Below are positions 33,310-41,280 of a stretch of 64,000 nt of DNA, in pieces. Both the position numbers and the translations under genes were made by a program. Source of the DNA: Planotetraspora silvatica (lineage in GTDB: Bacteria; Actinomycetota; Actinomycetes; Streptosporangiales; Streptosporangiaceae). The DNA is taken from assembly GCF_016863315.1 (NCBI RefSeq), contig NZ_BOOQ01000040.1:62001-126000 (forward strand), given 5' to 3'. Under the pieces are notes generated by a model that was given only the letters and a program-made list of their open reading frames with translations, did not search any database and had not been told where the DNA came from. The first letter of the stretch is position 1. Every line of letters begins with the position of its first letter.

Positions 33310-33752
33310 GCGACCGTTCCGTCACCCACACCACGTTCACCCTCGAACGCGTCTACAAGGCGTCACCGGCCCGCGTCTTCGCCGCGTGGGCCGACCCCGA
33401 GGCGAAGGCCCGCTGGTTCGCCGGACCCGCCGCCGAGCACGAGCTCGACTTCCGCATCGGCGGCAGAGAGGTCACCCGCGGGCACGCGGCGGACGGCTCG
33501 GCGCTGACGTTCGAGTCCGTCTACCACGACATCATCCCCGACCAGCGGATCGTCGCGGCCTCCGTCCTCAAGTCCGGCGACACCATGGCCACGGTGTCCG
33601 TCACAGCCGTGGAGCTCACCCCGGACGGTGAGGGCACCCGGCTGCTGCTCACCGAGCAGGGCACGTTCCTCGACGGGCACGAACAGCCCTCCTGGCGGCA
33701 GCAGGGCACGCTCGACCAGCTCACCGCGCTGGAGGCCGAACTCCGGCGTTAG
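33306..33752 (+). CDS. SRPBCC/AHSA1-family protein
   Basis: The start is ATG 33306. The 148-aa protein has the AHSA1 pattern: FTLERVYKASPARVFAAWAD, KARWFAGPAAEHELDFRIGG and a C-terminal GTLDQLTALEAELRR. It is translationally coupled to the ArsR regulator, which is assumed to control it. These proteins bind hydrophobic ligands, but no ligand is known here. Confidence 0.94.
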   Translation: MSDRSVTHTTFTLERVYKASPARVFAAWADPEAKARWFAGPAAEHELDFRIGGREVTRGHAADGSALTFESVYHDIIPDQRIVAASVLKSGDTMATVSVTAVELTPDGEGTRLLLTEQGTFLDGHEQPSWRQQGTLDQLTALEAELRR

Positions 33753-33792
33753 AGCCGGTCCCGAGGGCGGGCCGCGGCACCCGGGCCGGTCG

Positions 33793-36054
33793 TCAGGGTC
33801 GCGCCGGGGCGTCGAGGCGATGGGTCAGGCCGGTGTGCCGGCGGCCCGCCCCCTTCGTCCGTACGGCCTGCGCGAGCGCGCGCCGGGACCCCACGATGAC
33901 CACGAGCTTCTTGGCCCGGGTGATGGCGGTGTAGAGCAGGTTGCGCTGCAGCATCATCCACGCACTCGTCGCGAGCGGGATGACGACGGCCGGATACTCG
34001 CTCCCCTGGGACCGGTGGATGCTGACCGCGTACGCGTGGGCGAGCTCGTCGAGTTCGTCGAAGGAGTAGTCGACGTTCTCGTCCTCGTCGGTGAGGACGG
34101 TCAGCTTGCTCTCCTCCGGCGACATGCCGGTGACCACGCCGACCGTGCCGTTGAACACCCCGGCGGCGCCCTTGTCGTAGTTGTTGCGCAGCTGTGTGAC
34201 CTTGTCGCCCACGCGGAAGACCCGCCCGCCGTAGCGGCGCTCGGGCATGCCCTCTCGTGCCGGCGTCAGCGCCTCCTGCAGGGCGATGTTGAGCGCTCCC
34301 GCGCCGGCGGCCCCGCGGTGCATCGGAGCGAGCACCTGGACGTCGCGCCGCGGGTTGAGACCGAACTTCGCCGGAATGCGCCGCGCCACCACGTCGACCG
34401 TCAGGGAGGCGATCTCCTCCGGCTCCTCGCAGGGGAAGAGGAAGAAGTCCGGGAAATCCCTGACCAGGGGGGACTGGCCGGTGTTGACCCGGTGGGCGTT
34501 GACGACGACCCCGGACTCCTGCGCCTGGCGGAAGATCTGCGTCAGCCGTACCCGGGGGATCTCCGGAGCGGCCAGCAGGTCACGCAGCACCTCGCCCGCG
34601 CCGACCGAGGGAAGTTGGTCGACGTCGCCGACGAACAGCAGGTGCGCGCCGGGTGCCACGGCCTTGGCCAGCTTGTTGGCGAGCAGCAGGTCGAGCATGG
34701 ACGCCTCGTCGACGACGACCAGGTCGGCGTCGAGCGGATTGTCGCGGTCGAACGTGGCGTCGCCGCCCGGGCGCAACTGCAGCAACCGGTGGACGGTGGT
34801 GGCCTCGTGGCCGGTCAGCTCCGACAGGCGCTTGGCGGCGCGCCCGGTGGGCGCCGCCAAGATGACCTTGGCCCGTTTGGCCTTGGCCAGTGTGACGACC
34901 GAGCGGACGGTGAAGCTCTTGCCGCAGCCGGGGCCGCCGGTGAGGACGGCCACCTTCTCCGTCAGGGCCAGCCGTACGGCCTGGGCCTGCTCGGGGGCGA
35001 GGTCGGAACCGGTTCTGCCGCGCAGCCAGTCGAGGGCGGCGGGCCAGTCGACGTCGGCGAACGCCTTCATCCGGTCGTGGCCGGAGGCCAGGAGCCCGCG
35101 CAGCGTGCCCGCCAGTGAGAGCTCGGCGCGGTGGAAGGGCACCAGGTAGACGGCGGGCACGGAGCCCTCCCCGACCGGCACCTCCTCGCGGACCACGCCC
35201 TCCTCGGCGACGAGTTCGTCGAGGCAGGTGGCGGTGAGGTCGGGCGCCACCTCGAGGATCTTCACCGCGTCCGCCACGAGGTTGGGCGCGGGGAGGTAAC
35301 AGTGGCCGTCGTCGGCCGCCTGCGACAGGGTGTAGCGCAGGCCGGCCTTCACCCGTTCGGGGCTGTCGTGCGGGATGCCCACCGCCTGGGCGATGGTGTC
35401 GGCGGTCTTGAAGCCGATGCCCCACACGTCGTCGGCGAGCCGGTAGGGCTCCTTGCGGACCACGTCGATCGACTCGTCGCCGTACTGCTTGAAGATCCGC
35501 ACCGCGATCGAGGTGGAGACGCCGACGCCCTGCAGGAAGATCATCACTTCCTTGATGATCTTCTGTTCCTCCCAGGCGGCGCCGATCATCTTCGTCCGCT
35601 TCGGGCCGAGCCCCGGCACTTCGACGAGCCGGCCCGGTTCCTCTTCGATCACGCGCAGGGTGTCGGTGCCGAAATGGTCCACGATGCGCTCGGCCATCTT
35701 GGGGCCGATGCCCTTGATCAGCCCCGAGCCGAGGTACCGCTGGATTCCCTGGATCGTGGCCGGCAGGACCGTGGTGTAGGACCACACCTCGAACTGCCTG
35801 CCGTACCGGGGGTGAGAGCCCCACCGGCCGGTCAGCCGCAGCGACTCGCCGACCTGCGCCCCGAGCAGCGGGCCGACGACGGTCAGCAACTCGTTGCCGC
35901 CGCGGTCGGTGGCGACCCGCGCGATCGTGTACCCCGTCTCCTCGTTGGCGTAGGTGATCCGTTCGAGGACCGCCTCGAGGACCGCGCCCGGCGGCCTGCC
36001 TCCCTCGGAGCCCGTGCCGGACCCGCCGGAGGGGCCGCCAGGAGGATTGGTCAT
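33793..36054 (-). CDS. recD2: RecD2-like ATP-dependent DNA helicase (SF1B)
   Basis: The start chosen is ATG 36054 (MTNPPGGPSGGSGTGSEGGR). The 753-aa protein has an N-terminal OB-like region, helix-hairpin-helix repeats (YLGSGLIKGIGPKMAERIVD, LVEVPGLGPKRTKMIGAAWE) near residue 110, Walker A VLTGGPGCGKSFTVRSV near residue 380, Walker B VVDEASMLDL, and C-terminal UvrD-like motifs (YAVSIHRSQGSEYPAVVI). RecD2 is a 5'-3' helicase working without RecBC. Its length and order of domains are normal. Confidence 0.95.
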   Translation of the reverse strand: MTNPPGGPSGGSGTGSEGGRPPGAVLEAVLERITYANEETGYTIARVATDRGGNELLTVVGPLLGAQVGESLRLTGRWGSHPRYGRQFEVWSYTTVLPATIQGIQRYLGSGLIKGIGPKMAERIVDHFGTDTLRVIEEEPGRLVEVPGLGPKRTKMIGAAWEEQKIIKEVMIFLQGVGVSTSIAVRIFKQYGDESIDVVRKEPYRLADDVWGIGFKTADTIAQAVGIPHDSPERVKAGLRYTLSQAADDGHCYLPAPNLVADAVKILEVAPDLTATCLDELVAEEGVVREEVPVGEGSVPAVYLVPFHRAELSLAGTLRGLLASGHDRMKAFADVDWPAALDWLRGRTGSDLAPEQAQAVRLALTEKVAVLTGGPGCGKSFTVRSVVTLAKAKRAKVILAAPTGRAAKRLSELTGHEATTVHRLLQLRPGGDATFDRDNPLDADLVVVDEASMLDLLLANKLAKAVAPGAHLLFVGDVDQLPSVGAGEVLRDLLAAPEIPRVRLTQIFRQAQESGVVVNAHRVNTGQSPLVRDFPDFFLFPCEEPEEIASLTVDVVARRIPAKFGLNPRRDVQVLAPMHRGAAGAGALNIALQEALTPAREGMPERRYGGRVFRVGDKVTQLRNNYDKGAAGVFNGTVGVVTGMSPEESKLTVLTDEDENVDYSFDELDELAHAYAVSIHRSQGSEYPAVVIPLATSAWMMLQRNLLYTAITRAKKLVVIVGSRRALAQAVRTKGAGRRHTGLTHRLDAPARP

Positions 36055-36118
36055 GCACGGCATTCTTCCGCAGTGGCCGAGGGCCTGTGCTCACTCGCCG
36101 ACGTCCGGCCGGGGCCGG

Positions 36119-36970
36119 CTATGCCTCAACCGCGAGCATGGACGCGGCTTCCGGCGGGACCGCCAGCGTGGCGAGGAGGTGGAGGCGCTGCTCGGAGTCG
36201 GAGCCGGGGTCGGCGTGGTAGGTGATCAGCATCTGGCCCGCGCCGGACAGGGCGAGCTTCTCGTAGCGCAGGTCGAGCGGGCCGACCTGCGGGTGCAGCA
36301 GCCGGGTCAGGCCGCTGGTCTTGTGCCGGACGTCGTGACGAGCCCACAGGGTGCGGAAGCGTTCGCTGCCCAGGCTCAGCTCCCCGATGAGGTTGACCAG
36401 GCGCGGGTCGTCGACGCCCGCCCCGATCACCGACCGCAGGTACGGCACGGCCTTGGCGGTCATGTCGTCCCAGTCGCGGTAGAAGACGCGCATCTCCGGC
36501 TCGAGGAAGGCCGCGCGGAGGGTGTTGGAGCCGGGCGCGTAGTGGGGTGACAGCGCGACGGCCAGCGGGTTGGCGGCCAGGACGTCCCCGCTGCGGCCGT
36601 GGACGTACGCCGGCGTCGTCGTCCAGTTGCCGATCAGGTTCCGCACGCTGTCGCTGACGCGCTCGGGGCGTGCGGTCCTGCGCCGTTTCTGCGGCACCGG
36701 ATGGGCGAGGTCGTGCAGGTACGCCGACGCCTCGCCGTCGAGCCGCAACGCCTTCGCGATGCAGTCGAGGATCTGGTCGGACGGGTGCCGGTCGCGCCCC
36801 TGTTCCAGCCGCAGGTAGTACTCGGTGCTGATCCCGGCCAGCAGCGCGACCTCCTCGCGCCGCAGCCCGGGGACCCGGCGCCGCTCCCCCTCGGGAAGGC
36901 CGACCTCGCCGGGACGGACGAGCTCACGCCTGGCCCGCAGATATTCACCGAGTGTGCTGGTCACAGCCAT
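36119..36970 (-). CDS. XRE-type regulator with MmyB-like ligand domain
   Basis: The start is ATG 36970 (MAVTSTLGEYLRARRELVRP). The 283-aa protein has an N-terminal HTH (GLRREEVALLAGISTEYYLR, LEQGRDRHPSDQILDCIAKA) and a MmyB ligand-binding domain from about residue 105 (GNWTTTPAYVHGRSGDVLAA, MRVFYRDWDDMTAKAVPYLR). This is the standard actinomycete helix-turn-helix/MmyB regulator, thought to bind fatty acid-like ligands. It is divergent from the serine hydrolase gene, a possible target. Confidence 0.94.
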   Translation of the reverse strand: MAVTSTLGEYLRARRELVRPGEVGLPEGERRRVPGLRREEVALLAGISTEYYLRLEQGRDRHPSDQILDCIAKALRLDGEASAYLHDLAHPVPQKRRRTARPERVSDSVRNLIGNWTTTPAYVHGRSGDVLAANPLAVALSPHYAPGSNTLRAAFLEPEMRVFYRDWDDMTAKAVPYLRSVIGAGVDDPRLVNLIGELSLGSERFRTLWARHDVRHKTSGLTRLLHPQVGPLDLRYEKLALSGAGQMLITYHADPGSDSEQRLHLLATLAVPPEAASMLAVEA

Positions 36971-37100
36971 GACGCCGATGCTATCCGGCTCGAACGGGCC
37001 GTTCCTGTCCCTGCCGGCACCAGGATCGGCGGGAACCCGGCGGCCCGGCACAGGGGGCGCGTTAGCCTGGACCGATCACGAAACGGGGAGGGTCGCGAAG

Positions 37101-38453
37101 ATGGTTCTCGAGGGTACGGCTCGCGCGTTGCTGCGGAGACTGGCGGTCGAACAGGCGGAATCGCGCATTCCGTCGATAGTGGCGGCGCTGGTCCGGGACG
37201 GCCGGGTCGCGTGGTTCGGCGGCCGCGGACGGGTCGGCGGGGAGCAGCCCGGCGAGGACACGCAGTACCGCATCGGATCGATCACCAAGAGCATGGTCGC
37301 GGTCCTGATCATGCGGCTCCGCGACGAGGGGCAGCTCGACCTGCTCGACCCCCTGGACAAGCTCCTGCCGGGAACGCCGGTCGGCGACGTGACGATCGCC
37401 CAGCTGCTCTCCCACACGGCCGGGCTCACCGCCGAGTCGCCGGGTGAATGGTGGGAACGCACCCCGGGAGTCCCCGCGGCCGAGCTCATCGGCTCGCTCG
37501 GATCGGAGTCGGCCAGGCACCGGCCCGGCCGCCGTTACCACTACTCGAACGTCGGCTTCGCCCTGCTCGGCGAGATCGTCGCGCGCAGGCGCTCGGCCCC
37601 ATGGGGGGAGGTCCTGCGGGAGGAGGTCCTGGAACCGCTCGGCATGCGTGAGACCACTCCGCGTCCGCGAGCGCCGCACGCGACCGGCTTCGCCGTCCAC
37701 CCGTGGGCCGACGTGCTGCTCCCCGAGCCGGAAAACGACCACGGGGCGATGGCGCCGGCCGGGCAGCTCTGGTCGACGGCGACCGATCTGGCCCGATGGG
37801 CGGCGTTCGTGGGCGGCGACACCGGCGGCGTGCTGCGGCCGGAGACGGTCGCGGAGATGCGCGAGCCCGCCGCCGTCGAGGACGGAGACGTCTGGACGCG
37901 GGGATACGGCCTCGGCCTTCAGCTGAGCCGGTACACCGGCCCGGCCGGTTCTCGCAGGCTCGCCGGGCACACCGGTTCCATGCCGGGCTTCCTGGCCACC
38001 GTCTGGGCGGATCCGGCGGACGGCACGGGCGTGCTGTTCCTGGCGAACACCACCTCGGGGATGCGCGCCTCCCTGCTCACCGATCTGCTCGACATCCTGA
38101 CCCAGCACGAGCCGCCGTTGCCGGCCGAATGGTCGCCGGCCCCCGTCGACGAGGACCTCCTGGCGTTGACCGGGCCGTGGTACTGGGGCCCGACGGCATA
38201 TGTCTGCCGGGTGCTGCCGGGGCGGGGGCTGTCGCTCACCCCGGTGAGCGCCCAGGGCCGGGCCTCCCGCTTCGCCGCCCGGGCCGACGGCACCTGGCTG
38301 GGGCTCGACGGCTACTACGCGGGCGAGACGCTCCAGGTCGTCAGGACCGACGGCGGTGTGCACCTGGACCTCAACACGTTCGTCTTCACGCGGGAGCCGT
38401 ACGACGCGGCCGTCCCGGTGCCGGGAGGTGTCGACCCGCAGGGCTGGCGCTGA
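37101..38453 (+). CDS. Beta-lactamase-family serine hydrolase
   Basis: The start is ATG 37101 (MVLEGTARALLRRLAVEQAE), with GGGGAGGG before it. The 450-aa protein carries the class C/PBP4* motifs SITKSM (SxxK) near residue 64, YSNVGFALLG (YxN) near residue 155 and HTGSMPGF near residue 290, followed by a C-terminal lipocalin-like domain. There is no evident signal peptide, so it is probably cytosolic. It may be an esterase or D-aminopeptidase rather than a true beta-lactamase. Confidence 0.93.
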   Translation: MVLEGTARALLRRLAVEQAESRIPSIVAALVRDGRVAWFGGRGRVGGEQPGEDTQYRIGSITKSMVAVLIMRLRDEGQLDLLDPLDKLLPGTPVGDVTIAQLLSHTAGLTAESPGEWWERTPGVPAAELIGSLGSESARHRPGRRYHYSNVGFALLGEIVARRRSAPWGEVLREEVLEPLGMRETTPRPRAPHATGFAVHPWADVLLPEPENDHGAMAPAGQLWSTATDLARWAAFVGGDTGGVLRPETVAEMREPAAVEDGDVWTRGYGLGLQLSRYTGPAGSRRLAGHTGSMPGFLATVWADPADGTGVLFLANTTSGMRASLLTDLLDILTQHEPPLPAEWSPAPVDEDLLALTGPWYWGPTAYVCRVLPGRGLSLTPVSAQGRASRFAARADGTWLGLDGYYAGETLQVVRTDGGVHLDLNTFVFTREPYDAAVPVPGGVDPQGWR

Positions 38454-38459
38454 CGGGCC

Positions 38460-38665
38460 TCAGCCGTCGAGGTAGCCGCAGGATGGCGAGCATCCTGCGG
38501 CTGTAGCCGGGATCACGGGGCAGGTCGAACTTGTCCATGATGGCGTTGACGTGCCTTTCGACGGTGTTGAGCGACACATGCGGGGGTTCGGCGATCGCCG
38601 CGTTTGACGTAGCCCTGCGCGAGGTCTCTCAGCACCTCCGCCTCGCGCGGGCTCAGCCTGCTCAT
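38460..38665 (-). pseudogene. LuxR HTH remnant broken by two frameshifts
   Basis: From MSRLSPREAEVLRDLAQGYV the frame must be shifted by one base at about 38614 (extra A) to read NAAIAEPPHVSLNTVERHVN. It shifts again at about 38475 (extra C) to end LAILRYLDG then TGA at 38460-38462. The length, 206 nt, equals 68 codons plus two extra bases. The restored product is a complete LuxR DNA-binding domain with no sensor domain in front of it, so it is a truncated and decaying response-regulator gene. Confidence 0.8.
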
Positions 38666-38973
38666 CGGGTCGGCGTGGGTGGTGATGCGCGTGCCCGCTG
38701 TGCCCGGGATGCGGGGCGCGGGCGTCCAGGAGCGCGCCGACCGTCCGGTCACCGCAGCGTTTACACAATCCGTCTAGAGTGATCATGCCGATAACGCTGG
38801 GCAGCCGGTGATGCGGCCACCATGGTGGCGAACCTCCGGCTCCGATGGCGGAAAACCGTAAAACCCCGGTGACCCGCGGGTGATCGCGCGACTTCTTTAC
38901 CCGATGTCCCTTTCCCCGCAGCAGTAGGGGAAGGATCTGCCACGCCCGATCATCCGAGCGTTTGTCGAAGGCT

Positions 38974-38995
38974 GACAAGTAAAATCTGACTTGTC
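38974..38995. promoter_or_regulatory. Inverted repeat upstream of the riboswitch promoter
   Basis: GACAAGT (38974-38980) and ACTTGTC (38989-38995) form a perfect 7-bp dyad with an 8-base spacer just before the TTGACC element at 39001. It could be an operator adding protein control to the riboswitch-controlled CHAP gene. Between 38666 and 38973 nothing else is recognised. Confidence 0.5.
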
Positions 38996-39000
38996 CTTAC

Positions 39001-39036
39001 TTGACCGGTATGGATGCGTCTATTACCTTTTAGGTA
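39001..39036 (+). promoter_or_regulatory. Probable promoter of the riboswitch-CHAP transcript
   Basis: TTGACC (39001-39006) and TACCTT (39024-39029) are 17 bases apart and lie about 80 nt before the riboswitch. A perfect TACCT-TTT-AGGTA dyad overlaps the -10 at 39024-39036. Confidence 0.5.
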
Positions 39037-39109
39037 ACTCAGGGCATACCTGTCCGTTTCAATCAACGGCAGATGTGCCCTCTCGGATGGCGGTTCCTTC
39101 CGTCAAGAA

Positions 39110-39255
39110 GGACCGTCCACCGCCGAGTCCGCGCCAGCGCGGAGCCGGGGACCCACCTCTCCTGGGGTGAATCGGCACACATCGTGCCGTAGGGCGCCTT
39201 CCAGCCCGAACCCGTCAGCTAACCCGGTAGGCGGCCTGGAAGCAAGGGAGTAGAC
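39110..39255 (+). ncRNA. c-di-AMP (ydaO-yuaA) riboswitch
   Basis: The leader shows the conserved ydaO aptamer signatures in order: CCGCCGAGTCCG, GGAGCCGGGGACCCA, GGGGTGAATCGGC, GCCGTAGGGCGCCTTCC, AGCCCGAACCCGTCAGCTAA, CCCGGTAGGCGG, ending GGAAGCAAGGGAG. It sits directly before a secreted CHAP-domain gene, the usual actinobacterial target (as with Rpf and NlpC/P60 genes). c-di-AMP binding generally turns expression off. The last G-rich segment overlaps the ribosome-binding site, so control may be translational. Edges are approximate. Confidence 0.92.
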
Positions 39256-39261
39256 CCCAGC

Positions 39262-39933
39262 ATGCGAGCCCTGAAGACCTGCATCAACGCTGCTCTCGTG
39301 ACCGGCGCTCTCGCTTCGGCGGTGGCCGCCGGACCGATGGCGGCAACGGCTCACGCCCAGAACTCCGACCACATCGTGGCCGGTAGCGACAACACGACGC
39401 CCCTGGCCAAGGAGGCTGCGGGACTGCCCAAGGTCAGCCCGTCTCAACTGCTGAAGCTGGCCGAAAGCCAGGTCGGCGTGCGAGAGAACTCTCTCGGCGG
39501 CGGCACCAAGTTCCAGGCCTGGTACATGTCCTCGCCGCGCGCCAGGGAGACCGTGGCCCGCGACGGCGGGCGCCCGGCCGACTACGCCAACGCTGAGTGG
39601 TGCGACATGTTCGTCTCCTGGGTGGGCAACCAGCTCGGCATCCAGCCCGTCCTCGGAGCGGACGCCTACACCGTCACGCACGCACGCTGGTTCGCGCAGA
39701 ACGGCCGCTGGGGCACCGTCCCCAAGCCGGGCGCCGTGGTGTTCTTCAGCTGGAGCGGCAGCAAGAGCATCGACTCGATCAACCACGTCGGCTTTGTCAT
39801 CAAGGACAACGGCAACGGCACCATCCAGACGGTCGAAGGCAACACCGGCAACGCCGTGCAGATCCGCACCAGGCCGACCTCAGAGGTGGCCGGATACGGC
39901 TACCCGTACTACACGGCGAGTGACAGCGCCTGA
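39262..39933 (+). CDS. Secreted CHAP-domain cell-wall hydrolase
   Basis: The 223-aa protein has a signal peptide (MRALKTCINAALVTGALASA, cleavage probably after AHA near residue 32). A CHAP-type amidase/peptidase domain runs from about residue 66, with NAEWCDMFVSWVGNQLG (catalytic Cys near residue 115) and SINHVGFVIKDNGNG (His near residue 177). It cleaves peptidoglycan outside the cell, probably during growth or spore germination. It is controlled by the c-di-AMP riboswitch directly upstream and ends in a strong terminator. Confidence 0.95.
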   Translation: MRALKTCINAALVTGALASAVAAGPMAATAHAQNSDHIVAGSDNTTPLAKEAAGLPKVSPSQLLKLAESQVGVRENSLGGGTKFQAWYMSSPRARETVARDGGRPADYANAEWCDMFVSWVGNQLGIQPVLGADAYTVTHARWFAQNGRWGTVPKPGAVVFFSWSGSKSIDSINHVGFVIKDNGNGTIQTVEGNTGNAVQIRTRPTSEVAGYGYPYYTASDSA

Positions 39934-39942
39934 TCGGATCTC

Positions 39943-39987
39943 AAACCGAAAGCGCGCCCGGAGGCGTTCCGGGCGCGCTTTCGGTTT
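39943..39987 (+). terminator. Rho-independent terminator after the CHAP gene
   Basis: A perfect 19-bp stem, AAACCGAAAGCGCGCCCGG with CCGGGCGCGCTTTCGGTTT, surrounds a 7-base loop. It starts 10 nt after the CHAP stop and ends in TTT. Confidence 0.92.
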
Positions 39988-40056
39988 ACGATCTTCTGGG
40001 CCGGACGGCAAGCTTCGAAGTTGATTTATATAAGCCACAGCTGAGACGCTGCGTCC

Positions 40057-40434
40057 ATGCACGCGTTCGACGTTCTCGGAGACCCGGTGAGGCGCCGGAT
40101 CCTGGAACTGCTCGCCGGCGGCGAGCGCTCGGCCGGTGAGATCGGCACGATCGTCCAGGACGAGTTCGGAATCTCCCAGCCCGGGGTGTCGCAACACCTG
40201 CGGGTGTTGCGGGAGAGCGGGTTCGCCACCGTGCGGGCCGCCGGCACACGACGCCTCTACTCCGTCGACCCCGCGCCCTTGCGCGAGGTCGACATCTGGC
40301 TGGAGCACTTCCGCCGGTTCTGGACCCAGCGCCTCGACGCGCTCGGCACCGAGGTCGCCCGAGGCCGGAGGCCCCGCCGTACGGCAGGCGAGGCCGGCCC
40401 CCTCCCGGATGGGACACCCGGCTCGGACGGCTAG
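40057..40434 (+). CDS. ArsR-family regulator
   Basis: The 125-aa protein has an ArsR winged helix (MHAFDVLGDPVRRRILELLA, ISQPGVSQHLRVLRESGFAT, VRAAGTRRLYSVDPAPLREV). A disordered basic tail follows. The ATG is at 40057. It converges on SRPBCC paralogue B and shares four bases with it at the stop codons, an odd opposite orientation compared with the other two ArsR/SRPBCC pairs in the window. It probably still regulates that gene. Confidence 0.93.
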   Translation: MHAFDVLGDPVRRRILELLAGGERSAGEIGTIVQDEFGISQPGVSQHLRVLRESGFATVRAAGTRRLYSVDPAPLREVDIWLEHFRRFWTQRLDALGTEVARGRRPRRTAGEAGPLPDGTPGSDG

Positions 40435-41186
40435 GCGAACAGCCCGTCCACCCAGGACTGCCAGGTCTGCTGGGCCTGATCACGGTCCACGTCCGCCGAG
40501 TAGATGTGATGCCCGAGGACCACGACGTCGCCGCGCTGCGGCCCGGAGTGGATGAAGCGGTAGAGCCCGTCGGCGGTGCGCACGCCGATGAAGGTGGGCA
40601 GGCCGGCGTAGTCGACGACCCCCTCGACGGGGGCGGCCCCCTTGATCTCCAGGTGCACACGGTCGCCCACGGCGATCTCTCCGGCCAGGCCGAGCTCCGA
40701 CTTGATCACGGCCCACGCCCTGTCGCGATCGGCCGCCTGTGGCTTGACGACCGTGACCACGGCTCCATGCCGGCCGGGGAAGTGCGCCAGGTACTGGGCC
40801 AGGCTGTGCAGGTAGACGTTCCAGCCCTCGTTCAGCGCGTCGTACTCGGTCTCCCAGTCGCCGCCCAGCACTCCGCTCTGCACCATCCGGAGCACGGTGC
40901 TGCCGCCGGCTCGTCCCTCGATGAGGTACTCGAAGGCCATGAAGGCCCCCTCGGCCCCGACCGGACTCTGGTGCGCGAGCCGTTTCTCCGGCTCCCACGC
41001 GGTCACCGTGGACTCGTCGGTGTGCCCGGCCACGGTCATCCGGATCGTGCCGCCCACACCCGGCTCGATCTCGTTGTGGCCCATGAACCACGAGTCGACC
41101 CCCGGGCCGGTGGAGATGGCCTCCCACACCTGTTCGGGCGTCGCGTCCAGCTCGATTTCCTTGCGCAGTTCGAACTCGTGGGCCAT
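40431..41186 (-). CDS. SRPBCC/AHSA1-like protein, paralogue B
   Basis: The 251-aa protein starts MAHEFELRKEIELDATPEQV and parallels paralogue A throughout (VWEAISTGPGVDSWFMGHNE, STVTAWEPEKRLAH, QQTWQSWVDGLFA). The shared ends and middle indicate a duplication. It ends against the convergent ArsR gene. Confidence 0.92.
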   Translation of the reverse strand: MAHEFELRKEIELDATPEQVWEAISTGPGVDSWFMGHNEIEPGVGGTIRMTVAGHTDESTVTAWEPEKRLAHQSPVGAEGAFMAFEYLIEGRAGGSTVLRMVQSGVLGGDWETEYDALNEGWNVYLHSLAQYLAHFPGRHGAVVTVVKPQAADRDRAWAVIKSELGLAGEIAVGDRVHLEIKGAAPVEGVVDYAGLPTFIGVRTADGLYRFIHSGPQRGDVVVLGHHIYSADVDRDQAQQTWQSWVDGLFA

Positions 41187-41280
41187 CGGTGCTCCCCGTC
41201 TCCGTCATGGTCGACCGGCGGCCGGGCGACCCCGGCCCTTCGCGAACAGGTCGAAAGCCTGCCACCGAACACTTTTATAG

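Noticed and set aside
33628-35118. Long plus-strand frame opposite the RecD2-like helicase
   Set aside because: Mirror of a clearly conserved helicase gene and composed of shadow-type residues.
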